DNA of 64,000 nucleotides. Origin: a virus. The notes below the pieces were generated by a model, which was not told the origin of the DNA, ran no database searches, and saw nothing but the letters and a program-made list of their open reading frames with translations. The stretch lies in IMG/VR virus record IMGVR_UViG_3300046665_000548, positions 496,001 to 560,000 of that record. One strand, written 5' to 3'. A program made the position numbers and the translations under genes. This document shows positions 30,705-38,703 of the stretch, one piece after another. Positions within the stretch are counted from its first letter, which is position 1; each line of letters opens with the position of its first letter.

Positions 30705-30931
30705 GTGAGATTCGCGGTTACGACGCCAATGGCAAGCTTCTGTTCACCGATAAGGCATCAACCGTGATGCGTATTTCGGTAGCAGCGGCGGCGAATCAAC
30801 GAACCATTATTAAGCACCTGAACACGCTCGGCCCGAAGCTGATTCGAGCGGAGATCACCCGCCCAAATGGCCATGTCACGAAGCTCCAGGTTCACCCGAA
30901 TGGGTTGCTGGACCTTCTTCTCGAAGGATAA
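30701..30931 (+). CDS. Small early protein
   Basis: A 76-residue protein starting MSEIRGYDANGKLLF, coupled by an ATGA overlap. A beta hairpin is followed by helices; unknown function. Confidence 0.6.
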   Translation: MSEIRGYDANGKLLFTDKASTVMRISVAAAANQRTIIKHLNTLGPKLIRAEITRPNGHVTKLQVHPNGLLDLLLEG

Positions 30932-30943
30932 GGGAACCCCGCG

Positions 30944-31231
30944 ATGTCCGCGATTTTCCTTCTAGCACCTATGATCGCGCCGGAGCCCTATTCGGGAGAC
31001 GACTTTCCCCCGTATCCGGACCTGGATGCGGCGGAATCGTTCGGGTCTCGGGAGGCCGCTATTGGTCATCTGAGCAATACTGCTCGACGCCGCACCGCAG
31101 AAGGTCTATTTGGTTATAGCTATTCGGTCGAGGAAATTAGCCACGACACGGTGCGCCTGCGAGCGGTCAGCGACCGTTCTCCGGAAACTGTTTTCGAATA
31201 CACAGTTCGTTCGATCATCTTCCACAAGTAG
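30944..31231 (+). CDS. Small early protein
   Basis: A 95-residue protein starting MSAIFLLAPMIAPEPYSGDD, with central helices and a C-terminal beta strand region (VFEYTVRSIIF). AAGGGAACCCC precedes the AUG. Unknown. Confidence 0.6.
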   Translation: MSAIFLLAPMIAPEPYSGDDFPPYPDLDAAESFGSREAAIGHLSNTARRRTAEGLFGYSYSVEEISHDTVRLRAVSDRSPETVFEYTVRSIIFHK

Positions 31232-31243
31232 GGGCATCACCAA

Positions 31244-31468
31244 ATGGCAAAATCTCGCATCACATTCGAGGTCGATCATACTCAGTTATTCGACGGGGTG
31301 TCCAAGGTCGGCACGGCCGGGGTTGGCGAACGTCTGATTGGAGCTTTTCTCATTCCGGCGCACGTCAGCACTGCGGAAGCCATCGGGTTGGCTGTCTATG
31401 GAATCACGGTCGTCAACTCAGAACCAGTGGCCGAAGACGAACCGGCCGCAAGCGCGAGAAACGCCTAA
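31244..31468 (+). CDS. Small early protein
   Basis: A 74-residue protein starting MAKSRITFEVDHTQLF and ending in an acidic Ala-rich tail. Part of the same co-directional small-gene train. Unknown. Confidence 0.6.
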   Translation: MAKSRITFEVDHTQLFDGVSKVGTAGVGERLIGAFLIPAHVSTAEAIGLAVYGITVVNSEPVAEDEPAASARNA

Positions 31469-31469
31469 C

Positions 31470-31682
31470 ATGCTCTTATTGGCGGCTGTCACATACATCA
31501 AGCTGTTCTCGGCGGCCCATGCGCTGGTTTACACGTATGGGCCGTACAAATACTCTCTAAAAGAGTGCGAGGCCCAGGTCGAGCTATTGGTGCGCATGAT
31601 CATGTTGCCACCAGTCGATCCGGAATTTACTGGCGCGACCTTCCAATGTTTCAAAAATAAGACTGCACGGAAATCCAAGTGA
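31470..31682 (+). CDS. Small protein with hydrophobic N-terminus
   Basis: A 70-residue protein whose first 20 residues (MLLLAAVTYIKLFSAAHALV) could form a signal or membrane segment, followed by a region with two Cys. Its stop overlaps the next GUG start. Confidence 0.55.
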   Translation: MLLLAAVTYIKLFSAAHALVYTYGPYKYSLKECEAQVELLVRMIMLPPVDPEFTGATFQCFKNKTARKSK

Positions 31683-32350
31683 ACGAGCTTATCGAGACCA
31701 AAGAACTTGTTTACTCAATCAGACATCCCGTCTCAGGACTGTTCTGGAATGGAAGCACCCACGAGCCCAAATTCTTTCCAAAACCTCACCGATGGGCCAA
31801 GCTATCTGATGTGAAGCGCCGCTATGCGGATTACCTTGTCGCGTTGGAAACCAAGGACGAGGGAACGCGATATAGGCGTCCAGGCGCTTGGGATGACTGC
31901 CCTCCGTATCTGATTCTGGTGACCGAGCAGATCACGTCTACACCGCTGTCGTCAGAATCTTTGTCGCCAATCGACGGGGATAATCTTGTCTTGGCGAAAG
32001 CGAAATCAATCTTATGCGATAACCGCGCCGACTATGACAATTACCATCATCTTGTTCGGACTAGTGGTGCTTCGGCCTACCAGTTCATGGTTCAGCCGAA
32101 ATGGGATTTTCTGCAAACTCTCATCCAAAAGCAAAAAGTCTCTCGGTCCGCGAAGAGAGCATCAACCGAACAAGACGGCGAAACGCTGGTCGATCTAGTT
32201 AAAAAGCTTGGGCATCAGCGCGCCCGAGTAGTCGGCTGGTCGATATTTGTAAAAGATCAAAAAGACTTGCTGATGCTCAAAATGCAGGGGCACGTCGATA
32301 TTGATTACGTCTATGATCTGTTTTCGATGGAAAAAGTTGGTTCCGGTTAG
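31679..32350 (+). CDS. Hypothetical protein ending the early plus-strand train
   Basis: A 223-residue protein with a GUG start overlapping the previous stop. The first half resembles small aromatic beta domains (YSIRHPVSGLFWNGSTHEPKF, cut here); the second is helical and charged. Its 3' end overlaps the convergent prfH gene by 4 nt. No family assigned. Confidence 0.7.
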   Translation: MNELIETKELVYSIRHPVSGLFWNGSTHEPKFFPKPHRWAKLSDVKRRYADYLVALETKDEGTRYRRPGAWDDCPPYLILVTEQITSTPLSSESLSPIDGDNLVLAKAKSILCDNRADYDNYHHLVRTSGASAYQFMVQPKWDFLQTLIQKQKVSRSAKRASTEQDGETLVDLVKKLGHQRARVVGWSIFVKDQKDLLMLKMQGHVDIDYVYDLFSMEKVGSG

Positions 32351-32946
32351 GACCGGAACACCTTGACTGGATTACCGCGCTCGATCTGATCGTGCGCTTT
32401 CCAGGCTTCCTCCAGAATAGTGCCGCGATCCATCTCGTTCTTGATCTCCAGAAGCTCTCCTAGACGCTGTACGGCGACCTTTTTGTTCTGGTGCTGAGAT
32501 CGCCCATCGCGCACCACGACGCGCATGCCGCTCGGCACATGCGTGGCTCTCACCGCGCTATCCGTAACGTTCTGGTGCTGCCCGCCAGGGCCACCAGCGC
32601 GAAATGCTTCGAAGCGGATGTCCTCAGGCTTGATCGTCTGCGTTGCAGGTGCGTTTGGAAGCTCGGTGATGGAAACGAACCAATTCTTCCGCTTATGTCC
32701 CGGACGTATGGTGCTTTGTGCGATCCACTGGACCGAACCAAGCCATCCTTGAGCGAAGCTACTGGAGCTTTCGCCTTCAAGCATGACCACGACGGAACCC
32801 GGCCCGTGCTTGTCCGGTGCCTTGCCCTCAACTACGGAGGTCGTCAGGTCATTCTCGCTGGCATCCTTACAGAGCCTCTTTACGATCTCTGCCACGGCAA
32901 GACGGCATTCGGCCGGGCCACGCCCGCTTGTGATGATCAGGTTCAT
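32347..32946 (-). CDS. prfH: Peptide chain release factor H-like protein
   Basis: A 199-residue member of the release-factor family that lacks the stop-codon-recognising domain. FRAGGPGGQHQNVTDSAVRA contains the catalytic GGQ, and ITSGRGPAECRLAVAEI is typical of PrfH. PrfH with RtcB2 is known in bacteria as a module rescuing and repairing ribosomes cut in the 16S decoding centre. Here prfH ends an operon that starts with rtcB. It overlaps the upstream gene by 4 nt. Confidence 0.9.
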   Translation of the reverse strand: MNLIITSGRGPAECRLAVAEIVKRLCKDASENDLTTSVVEGKAPDKHGPGSVVVMLEGESSSSFAQGWLGSVQWIAQSTIRPGHKRKNWFVSITELPNAPATQTIKPEDIRFEAFRAGGPGGQHQNVTDSAVRATHVPSGMRVVVRDGRSQHQNKKVAVQRLGELLEIKNEMDRGTILEEAWKAHDQIERGNPVKVFRS

Positions 32947-33173
32947 GACGGTTGACTCACCTCAACCTTATCTCCGTCGAGCGTCACGTATTCATCGTTG
33001 TCCCACAGCACGGGCATCATCCCCACGTGTCCGTGCAGAATAGCTTCAAACGACAACAGTAGGCTTACCGAATTAGGCGAAGCAATTACAACGGCTGCCT
33101 CAAGGGTTCTCCCTTCGGCCAAAATCGTTACGGTATCGCCCGTGTGGATATTCGGAGGTAATTTATTCACCAA
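32943..33173 (-). CDS. Small hypothetical protein in rtcB-prfH operon
   Basis: A 76-residue beta-rich protein (KLPPNIHTGDTVTILAEGRT) that might form a small barrel. It overlaps the ATP-grasp gene by 11 nt and prfH by 4 nt, so its translation is probably linked to both. Unknown function. Confidence 0.65.
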   Translation of the reverse strand: MVNKLPPNIHTGDTVTILAEGRTLEAAVVIASPNSVSLLLSFEAILHGHVGMMPVLWDNDEYVTLDGDKVEVSQPS

Positions 33174-33975
33174 AGCATTCCTTATAGGCCGCAGCCGCCA
33201 CGGCTTCTACGATCTTCGTGGTGTCACACGCGTAGAGCCCTGATGACGAGAACGCGTTAAGCTCAACCACCTTGGCACCCAGTTCGGTCATCGCCACATC
33301 ACAGACATACACCGTATCGGCTTGCCATTCCATGTCAGCAACTTTTTGCGCCATGACATCGCATTCCGGTAAGGTATCGCGGCGAACATCCAGAACGTTA
33401 TCCCAACGATATTCCGATCCGGTCACTACCTTTTTGTCCGCGATGACATATCGGAACTCGGATTGAATTTTACGGGGCGTCGCAACTACACAGAGCGTAT
33501 CAGGATCGATGACGTGCCCTTGGGTGATTTTAAACATGTCATCACCCTTACTGGGATCAATGACCTGCCCGACGAACTCTTTCAGCCCTGATAGAGGTTT
33601 AGCGAAGATCATCTCATTGAGGGATGACAGATCAATGTACGGGATGATCCGGTAGTCCGAGTTCACTAGATTGTCTCGTCCGATGTGAGCGGCAAACTTG
33701 TGAAACAACTTCACCTTATCATTGAAGTACAATCCTGGCATCCACGATCTGCCGAATTGCCGTTCGACCTGCTTACAGAACTGGATCGTACCGTGCGTGA
33801 CCACAAAAGACTTGTCACCGAATTTGGTTTGGATCGGTTCTCCACGACCCGCGTAGTAAACCACATCGACCTCATGGCCTTGTTGTATCGCAGCATCGGC
33901 CAGCGATGGAAAGCCGGTTTTGTACTGGTTTTCAGTCAGTCGCTCATCAATTAGCCAATGGAGGGTATCAACCAT
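33163..33975 (-). CDS. ATP-grasp-type protein
   Basis: A 270-residue protein resembling the phage ATP-grasp group sometimes called R2K. Residues VVELNAFSSSGLYACD near the C-terminus contain the E-x-N metal/ATP-binding signature, with conserved basic residues in SEFRYVIADKKVV. ATP-grasp enzymes ligate carboxylates to amines or thiols. The start at 33975 overlaps the preceding gene by 8 nt. Its place in the ribosome-rescue operon may point to modification of a peptide or ribosomal component. Confidence 0.7.
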   Translation of the reverse strand: MVDTLHWLIDERLTENQYKTGFPSLADAAIQQGHEVDVVYYAGRGEPIQTKFGDKSFVVTHGTIQFCKQVERQFGRSWMPGLYFNDKVKLFHKFAAHIGRDNLVNSDYRIIPYIDLSSLNEMIFAKPLSGLKEFVGQVIDPSKGDDMFKITQGHVIDPDTLCVVATPRKIQSEFRYVIADKKVVTGSEYRWDNVLDVRRDTLPECDVMAQKVADMEWQADTVYVCDVAMTELGAKVVELNAFSSSGLYACDTTKIVEAVAAAAYKECFGE

Positions 33976-34183
33976 TCTGAAATACTCTTGCGTTTTCTCG
34001 AACAAGGCTGACGGCCTTATCGATATAGTCGTTCCAGCGAACAGCACTTAGGTCAAGTACCGTAGTGAATTCGCTCTCTAACTCCCACCTGCGACACGTA
34101 ATTCGTCCGAGACCGCTCATCTTGGTGATCCACCAATATTGGCCACCCGCGAAAAGCATGCAGTGATCGTTTTGCTGTTCCAT
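33968..34183 (-). CDS. Small hypothetical protein
   Basis: A 71-residue protein starting MEQQNDHCMLFAGGQYWW. Its AUG overlaps the stop of a tiny upstream gene (TAATG). Unknown function. Confidence 0.6.
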   Translation of the reverse strand: MEQQNDHCMLFAGGQYWWITKMSGLGRITCRRWELESEFTTVLDLSAVRWNDYIDKAVSLVRENARVFQNG

Positions 34184-34269
34184 TATTTGAGTATCCAAAG
34201 AACAAGCGCGAGGACAAGAACAACCGGAACCGCATATAGAAAGATGAAAGCAGGATTACCTTGGTGCAT
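34183..34269 (-). CDS. Tiny single-helix membrane peptide
   Basis: A 28-codon frame starting MHQGNPAFIFLYAVPVVLVL, one membrane helix followed by Lys. GAGG lies 9 nt upstream, it overlaps the previous gene by 14 nt and its TAA overlaps the next AUG. The coupled position makes it plausible despite its size. Confidence 0.5.
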   Translation of the reverse strand: MHQGNPAFIFLYAVPVVLVLALVLWILK

Positions 34270-34429
34270 TGCGAACATCCTCAATTGTCATCACGTCGAT
34301 CCATTGAAAATTCCAACGCAGAAAAGCTTTCTCATCATCGGTCATGTTCCGAATGTTCATCCATTCCTCGGCCGCATCTTTATCTTCGACCAGCACGATG
34401 GGAGACACGCCCAGACTGAGGACACGCAT
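34256..34429 (-). CDS. Small hypothetical protein after rtcB
   Basis: A 57-residue protein starting MRVLSLGVSPIVLVEDKDAA, its AUG overlapping the rtcB stop (TAATG). Strand-helix arrangement, no recognised motif. Confidence 0.6.
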   Translation of the reverse strand: MRVLSLGVSPIVLVEDKDAAEEWMNIRNMTDDEKAFLRWNFQWIDVMTIEDVRNAPR

Positions 34430-35574
34430 TACTTGTCCTTCCAACTTTTGTTCTTCTCGGCCGCTGCTGACTGCGCCGTCTTGAACGTCACTAGCGGTCG
34501 GAAGGTAGCGACGACCTTGACCAGACCGAACGCCACTAGATCATTGATCACGCGGTCGATATTCTTGTACGCGTCGCCTGCCTCTTCCATCAACAGATTA
34601 CGATCCTCGCAAACAACAATGCCTCCGAAAGGATTTTTGGCCATCTTTTCGCGAACCGATTTGACGTTCTGCACGCGGCCATGCATGGACCCGCGATCAT
34701 ATTTGCGCCCAGCACCGTGAGCCAATGACGTAAGCGAATCAGCGGTAGCCGTATCAAGTGGCTGCACGAGATAAGACAGTGTTTCCCGAGACCCAGGAAT
34801 CGGCACAAGTCCGCGATCAGAAGGAGCCGCGCCTTTGCGATGTAGCACGCGCTCATCTTCGGTAAGTTCGAGGAAGTTATGACTGAGATCGGCAATTGGT
34901 GTGATCACGCCACGGGCCGCTTCCGCTGCTCGCTCAGCGATGATCTGGCGGTTTAGTTCTGCCCAATCCACCGCGTGTTTGTGGTCAGTCAGGTAGCGCC
35001 CACCATCTTCGGAATCTACCTGAAGGGTCGTTACGTTTTTTGCAAGGAGGCTTTCCAAAACAGAATAGCCAAGAGCCCGCGACCCGGAGTGGACCAACAC
35101 GAACACCATGTCGGCGTCGAGGTTCGCTTTTGAGGCTGCTTCTTTGTCAAAAATCTCATGGATGGCTTGCAGTTCGCAAAAATGGTTTCCGCCGCCGATG
35201 GTCCCAAGGCCCCCATCGTACGGAGATGGACGAAACCCCCATTGTTCAGTTCGGTGACGGTGATCGCCACTCCAAGGTTCGTCCAGGTCCTTTAGACGTT
35301 CCGCAACCTTATCTGCTCGAAGCTTTCGGTGCTTCAGGTCGGTCATGAAGAGACCCATCCCGCAGCCAATATCGGAACCGACGATGCGTGGATGAATTTG
35401 CGTGCTCAGCATCCCACAACCCACCGGGCCATATTTTCCCGGATGCAAATCAGGCATGGCGGCCACCGCCTGAACCGTCTCGGTATCGGCAAGCTGCTCA
35501 AGCTGGCGCTCGGCGGCCCCTTCGATCCAGGCGCGGTCAGAGAAAAATCGGTTAATTGGTGCTCGTTGATTCAT
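34429..35574 (-). CDS. rtcB: RtcB-family RNA ligase
   Basis: A 381-residue RNA ligase that joins 2',3'-cyclic phosphate or 3'-phosphate ends to 5'-OH ends using GTP. GSDIGCGMGLF, GTIGGGNHFCEL, HSGSRALG, HRKGAAP and LAHGAGRKYDR carry the metal-binding Cys/His residues and the guanylated His. Its size is near the compact RtcB2 group. It is first in a seven-gene overlapping operon ending with prfH. A TTGACG/TATACT promoter places the start 8 nt before the AUG. Confidence 0.94.
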   Translation of the reverse strand: MNQRAPINRFFSDRAWIEGAAERQLEQLADTETVQAVAAMPDLHPGKYGPVGCGMLSTQIHPRIVGSDIGCGMGLFMTDLKHRKLRADKVAERLKDLDEPWSGDHRHRTEQWGFRPSPYDGGLGTIGGGNHFCELQAIHEIFDKEAASKANLDADMVFVLVHSGSRALGYSVLESLLAKNVTTLQVDSEDGGRYLTDHKHAVDWAELNRQIIAERAAEAARGVITPIADLSHNFLELTEDERVLHRKGAAPSDRGLVPIPGSRETLSYLVQPLDTATADSLTSLAHGAGRKYDRGSMHGRVQNVKSVREKMAKNPFGGIVVCEDRNLLMEEAGDAYKNIDRVINDLVAFGLVKVVATFRPLVTFKTAQSAAAEKNKSWKDK

Positions 35575-35582
35575 CCAAAAGC

Positions 35583-35609
35583 AGTATAGACGAAAACGTA
35601 ATCCGTCAA
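35583..35609 (-). promoter_or_regulatory. Promoter of rtcB operon
   Basis: On the minus strand TTGACG (35604-35609), a 15-nt spacer, and TATACT (35583-35588), 8 nt before the AUG at 35574. The spacer is one shorter than in the other early promoters. A 12-bp inverted repeat abuts the -35. Confidence 0.65.
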
Positions 35610-35610
35610 T

Positions 35611-35643
35611 CGTGAGCTATAGGATCGTCTTCTATAGCTCACG
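35611..35643. promoter_or_regulatory. Perfect 12-bp inverted repeat next to the rtcB promoter
   Basis: CGTGAGCTATAG (35611-35622) and its exact complement (35632-35643) flank a 9-nt loop. It lies 1 nt from the rtcB -35 and overlaps the stop of the neighbouring gene. The lack of a T-run favours an operator over a terminator, but both remain possible. Confidence 0.55.
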
Positions 35644-35959
35644 ACCATCTAAACTTGAAGTGAAGCCGATCATTTTCATCGGTAAAACGGGCGATCAATA
35701 CCCGATAGCCGAGAACCGCGCCTATTTGGCACCTCACACGTCCCTCAATTTCGTTTGCCCATTCGATGGCCTCGCAAGCCACTTCAGGGCTCCATCGATC
35801 CTGATCAATTATTTCGATCATTTGCGCATCAGTAACGATTTCAAGCGGGGCATTCTGGCACTTGTAGCACATATCAACATTGGTCGCGCAATTCTTACAG
35901 AACCACAAAACCCTAACGGCCCTCACCTCTTTATCAGTCTCGCGGAATTTAAGTTTCAT
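35639..35959 (-). CDS. Small protein with CxxC pairs and the C-terminal FK(F/L) pattern
   Basis: A 106-residue protein starting MKLKFRETDKEVRAV. It contains CKNC and CYKC (possible zinc site) and ends IARFTDENDRLHFKFRW, matching the FKL family at 601, 21054 and 59609. The frame extends upstream to 36085, so 36049 is an alternative start; the chosen AUG has GGGAAAA before it. The stop lies in the inverted repeat at 35611-35643. Confidence 0.6.
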   Translation of the reverse strand: MKLKFRETDKEVRAVRVLWFCKNCATNVDMCYKCQNAPLEIVTDAQMIEIIDQDRWSPEVACEAIEWANEIEGRVRCQIGAVLGYRVLIARFTDENDRLHFKFRWS

Positions 35960-36029
35960 TTTTCCCAAATAGGTTTTCGCGTTCGATTTGTACACGAAAT
36001 TACCCCTAAAAACAAATCTCCAAAAACGC

Positions 36030-36057
36030 TTGACGATAGGCGAAATCATGTTAGAAA
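36030..36057 (+). promoter_or_regulatory. Early-type promoter, predicted leaderless
   Basis: TTGACG (36030-36035), 16 nt, TAGAAA (36052-36057), then 6 nt to the AUG at 36064. Confidence 0.7.
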
Positions 36058-36063
36058 TACACG

Positions 36064-36336
36064 ATGGTCTATGAAGGCATAACAACTGACGGTATTCGGC
36101 GCGTGCTTCTTGATGCAGGCGATGCGAGTATTGTCGTTGAGAGCAAGGTGTCCGCGACCGAGTGGATTACTGTCCTAGTTTATAAGGCCCCAAATCTCAG
36201 GGTCTTAGCAGAACATCTGTCCGACGCGGTTGGGTACGGCCAAGCCGTCGCTTTGCTGACGGAGTGGCAAATTGATCCCGATCATCCTCTGTGGACGTTG
36301 AACCACAAGGGCGGCCAAACTCACTGGAGCAATTGA
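36064..36336 (+). CDS. Early hypothetical protein
   Basis: A 90-residue protein starting MVYEGITTDGIRRVLL, predicted alpha/beta. It is the first gene of a plus-strand train, with no ribosome-binding site and the -10 box only 6 nt upstream. Not recognised. Confidence 0.65.
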   Translation: MVYEGITTDGIRRVLLDAGDASIVVESKVSATEWITVLVYKAPNLRVLAEHLSDAVGYGQAVALLTEWQIDPDHPLWTLNHKGGQTHWSN

Positions 36337-36578
36337 TGTTTTCCACCCCTGTCAAGATGCCGGAGACCACGGGCGGTTACGCGATCATCGCGGAAAACCC
36401 AACCGGCTCCGATCTGTACTTCAAGGGATGGCGTGAAAGCGACGGCGAAACTATGTGGGTTGGGTTGTTTCGCGATGATTACGCTCGCGTGTCCAAAGAA
36501 GATGCCGACCGGCTCATCATCGAATTGCAGCCTCTTATGCCCACCCGCCAACTCCGAGTCGCAGGAATTTTCTCATGA
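36336..36578 (+). CDS. Small early protein
   Basis: An 80-residue protein starting MFSTPVKMPETTGGYAII, beginning on the last base of the preceding stop codon (TGATG). Beta-strand-rich; unknown function. Confidence 0.6.
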   Translation: MFSTPVKMPETTGGYAIIAENPTGSDLYFKGWRESDGETMWVGLFRDDYARVSKEDADRLIIELQPLMPTRQLRVAGIFS

Positions 36579-36784
36579 GCACTGTTCAGGATCACGTCGA
36601 TTCCCTCCTCAGGTCATGGGACGACGTGGATAATGCCGCGCAGCGCGTGGCTACGTCTCTGCCTAGCCAGATGACGGAAGCCGCAGATCGCCTTGAGCGC
36701 GCGAGGATCGCGCATCGCGATATCTTACAGCGCGCCGTGATGGCGATCCACAAGGCCGGTCTCACCGAAGAAGCTACGTCATGA
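36575..36784 (+). CDS. Small helical early protein
   Basis: A 69-residue helical protein starting MSTVQDHVDSLLRSWDD, coupled at both ends through ATGA overlaps. Unknown. Confidence 0.6.
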   Translation: MSTVQDHVDSLLRSWDDVDNAAQRVATSLPSQMTEAADRLERARIAHRDILQRAVMAIHKAGLTEEATS

Positions 36785-36996
36785 GTAAGCATAATTCGTC
36801 AGGCTCATATCGCCACAAGATTCAACGGATCGCATCAGATCACTACCGGCTCTATTGGACCGTTGATCGTAGCGTTTCGGGATCGCGTTTGCGCTTCCCA
36901 ACCACGACCAGCCGCGATACCGATGAAGCCGGTGCTGCGCGGTTCGCCAAGCGTTGGAATCTAGACATCTTTCCGACGCCGCCGGAAAAGGCTTAG
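36781..36996 (+). CDS. Small basic early protein
   Basis: A 71-residue basic protein starting MSKHNSSGSYRHKIQR with a beta-hairpin-like centre (RIASDHYRLYWTVD). It may bind nucleic acid by charge only; not recognised. Confidence 0.6.
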   Translation: MSKHNSSGSYRHKIQRIASDHYRLYWTVDRSVSGSRLRFPTTTSRDTDEAGAARFAKRWNLDIFPTPPEKA

Positions 36997-36998
36997 AC

Positions 36999-37208
36999 AT
37001 GCCCAAAGTCGTTGTTACGTCTCTCGGTGAGCTTGAATTCGAGAGTGGCCGTCTCGTAAAGGTGGGTGGCGCTCGTCACAACTACATGGGCGGCGACAAG
37101 CTGCTCCAATTGATTCAAGAATTGTCCAAGCAAATGGATGGCGATCAGTTGATTCGTACGGTCGCGGAAATGGCTCAACGGGTCGGCGGCTACAAGCCCC
37201 GAATTTAA
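36999..37208 (+). CDS. Small early protein
   Basis: A 69-residue protein starting MPKVVVTSLGELEFESG, strands followed by helices. It begins 2 nt after the previous stop. Unknown function. Confidence 0.6.
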   Translation: MPKVVVTSLGELEFESGRLVKVGGARHNYMGGDKLLQLIQELSKQMDGDQLIRTVAEMAQRVGGYKPRI

Positions 37209-37218
37209 AGGAAACGAA

Positions 37219-37488
37219 ATGCCGTTATTCACTTTTGCTGTTGCTATCCTGGCCGGAATTTGGGGCGGGGCAAACCTTACGCTAATTATGGTGTTTACTC
37301 TGACACTGATCGGCCTCGTGATCTTTCTTTATTTTTGGCGGACGGTCGGATTTGAAGAACTCGGAGGTCTACTGACGCTCGTTGTGATGATCCACGTGCT
37401 GGCGTTCGTAATTCCTATGTGGGCGACCCACCTATACATGGAACATCCAGGAAGCATCGGTTCGATCAAAAGCGTAATTTTTCGCTAA
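37219..37488 (+). CDS. Small membrane protein, three helices
   Basis: An 89-residue hydrophobic protein with three membrane segments (about residues 3-20, 24-40 and 47-70) and AAAGGAAACGAA before the AUG. It precedes two secreted-protein genes in the same unit. Unknown function. Confidence 0.65.
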   Translation: MPLFTFAVAILAGIWGGANLTLIMVFTLTLIGLVIFLYFWRTVGFEELGGLLTLVVMIHVLAFVIPMWATHLYMEHPGSIGSIKSVIFR

Positions 37489-37507
37489 AGAGGTAGAGGA
37501 TAACCAA

Positions 37508-37990
37508 ATGCGTAAGTTTCTCTTCGCCGTCTCGTTGATGCTGTTACCGAGCGTGGCGCAAGCACAATTCAAATCCACTTTACCGCAGGCACCAACGGAA
37601 TTTCCCACCGAGCTTGTCTGTGGAATTATCTCACTGTGGCCGCCCGAGAAGGATGATGATCCGGTTCATGTGGTCGAGGTCATTCCAGGTTTCGACTATT
37701 CGAATAACACTCGCGGTGCGCTCCAAACCCTTCTGGTGAAGCATACGACGATCTTCGGCCGAGTATTCACGCGGTCAGATCAATACAGTGGCGACTACCT
37801 GCGCCAGACGCCGGGTCAGCTTGAGATCATCTGGCGAGGCACGCTGAAAAAGAATGGCGGAGTCAAGATGGTCGGTCGCATCTGGAACGAACGAAGCAAC
37901 GGTCGTTGGTATTATTCCGAAAACATCGAGGACAATGGCCAGCCACGCATGAAGATGCTTGCTGGATGCCACAAGGGAGACTCCGAGTGA
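37508..37990 (+). CDS. Secreted protein with signal peptide
   Basis: A 160-residue protein with a Sec signal peptide (MRKFLFAVSLMLLPSVAQAQ, likely cut after AQA) and a beta-rich mature part with two Cys near its ends. It probably acts in the periplasm. Its stop overlaps the next gene, which also encodes a secreted protein. Confidence 0.75.
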   Translation: MRKFLFAVSLMLLPSVAQAQFKSTLPQAPTEFPTELVCGIISLWPPEKDDDPVHVVEVIPGFDYSNNTRGALQTLLVKHTTIFGRVFTRSDQYSGDYLRQTPGQLEIIWRGTLKKNGGVKMVGRIWNERSNGRWYYSENIEDNGQPRMKMLAGCHKGDSE

Positions 37991-38586
37991 GAATCATCAT
38001 CACGCTGGCGCTGTTGCTGTTCGCCACGGTTGCACATGCGGCCGAGCCGAAGACGTTCTACAAGCAAGAAATTCCCGGAAAAACGAACTGGACCGTATTC
38101 GGAACGATCTTTAATGATCCGAACAATTCGGACAAATGTTCGGCGGAGATCGCGTGGGAGGATGGTTCGCTTTGGCAATTGACCAAACACCTGGACGAAA
38201 GTTCACCTTACATCGCTATTCGAAATGCTGATTGGCAGATCAGCGACGCGCCGCAAACGCGATTGAACGTGCAAGCAAACGCCTACGACGAAAATAACAA
38301 ATTTGTCGAGGGTAGCAATTTGGGGTTCACGCTCGTCAATAAGAACACAATGTTTTCGATGTCGCTGAACGGCGACAAATTCATCGAAGCCGTCTTCAAC
38401 TCACACCGCATGGTGTTTATCCCTCCTGGAAATATTCCAAATATCACCGTTTACTGGGGTGAATCGAACGCTAAGATCATGGTAGCCTTGGCAAATTGCG
38501 TCAGCGAAGGTCGGGAAATCTTAAAGGGCGTCGGGAAAACCCGTGTCGAACCAAAGGGCTTCAAGGCTACGCCGAACCGGAGTTAA
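37987..38586 (+). CDS. Secreted protein with signal peptide
   Basis: A 199-residue protein with a GUG start overlapping the previous stop and a signal peptide (MRIIITLALLLFATVAHA). The mature part has two Cys and strands typical of periplasmic beta proteins. The pair at 37508 and 37987 may act together in the envelope, for example in superinfection exclusion; this is inference from location. Confidence 0.75.
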   Translation: MRIIITLALLLFATVAHAAEPKTFYKQEIPGKTNWTVFGTIFNDPNNSDKCSAEIAWEDGSLWQLTKHLDESSPYIAIRNADWQISDAPQTRLNVQANAYDENNKFVEGSNLGFTLVNKNTMFSMSLNGDKFIEAVFNSHRMVFIPPGNIPNITVYWGESNAKIMVALANCVSEGREILKGVGKTRVEPKGFKATPNRS

Positions 38587-38703
38587 ACGCGGAAGGCTAT
38601 CTCGGCACTTTCTCAATGGACGTTGCGGAAACTCCATCAAAGACTGGACGCCTTCGGATTGGGCGCTGGACCTAATCCGAAAATACGGCGGCATCCCGCC
38701 TTA
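38587..38703 (+). pseudogene. Possible frameshifted gene remnant
   Basis: One frame after the upstream stop reads GRCGNSIKDWTPSDWALDLI and then KYGGIPP before a stop, a protein-like ending without any start codon. A different frame upstream also looks coding (PELNAEGYLGTF). A frameshift in a former small gene would explain this. The evidence is modest. Confidence 0.3.
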
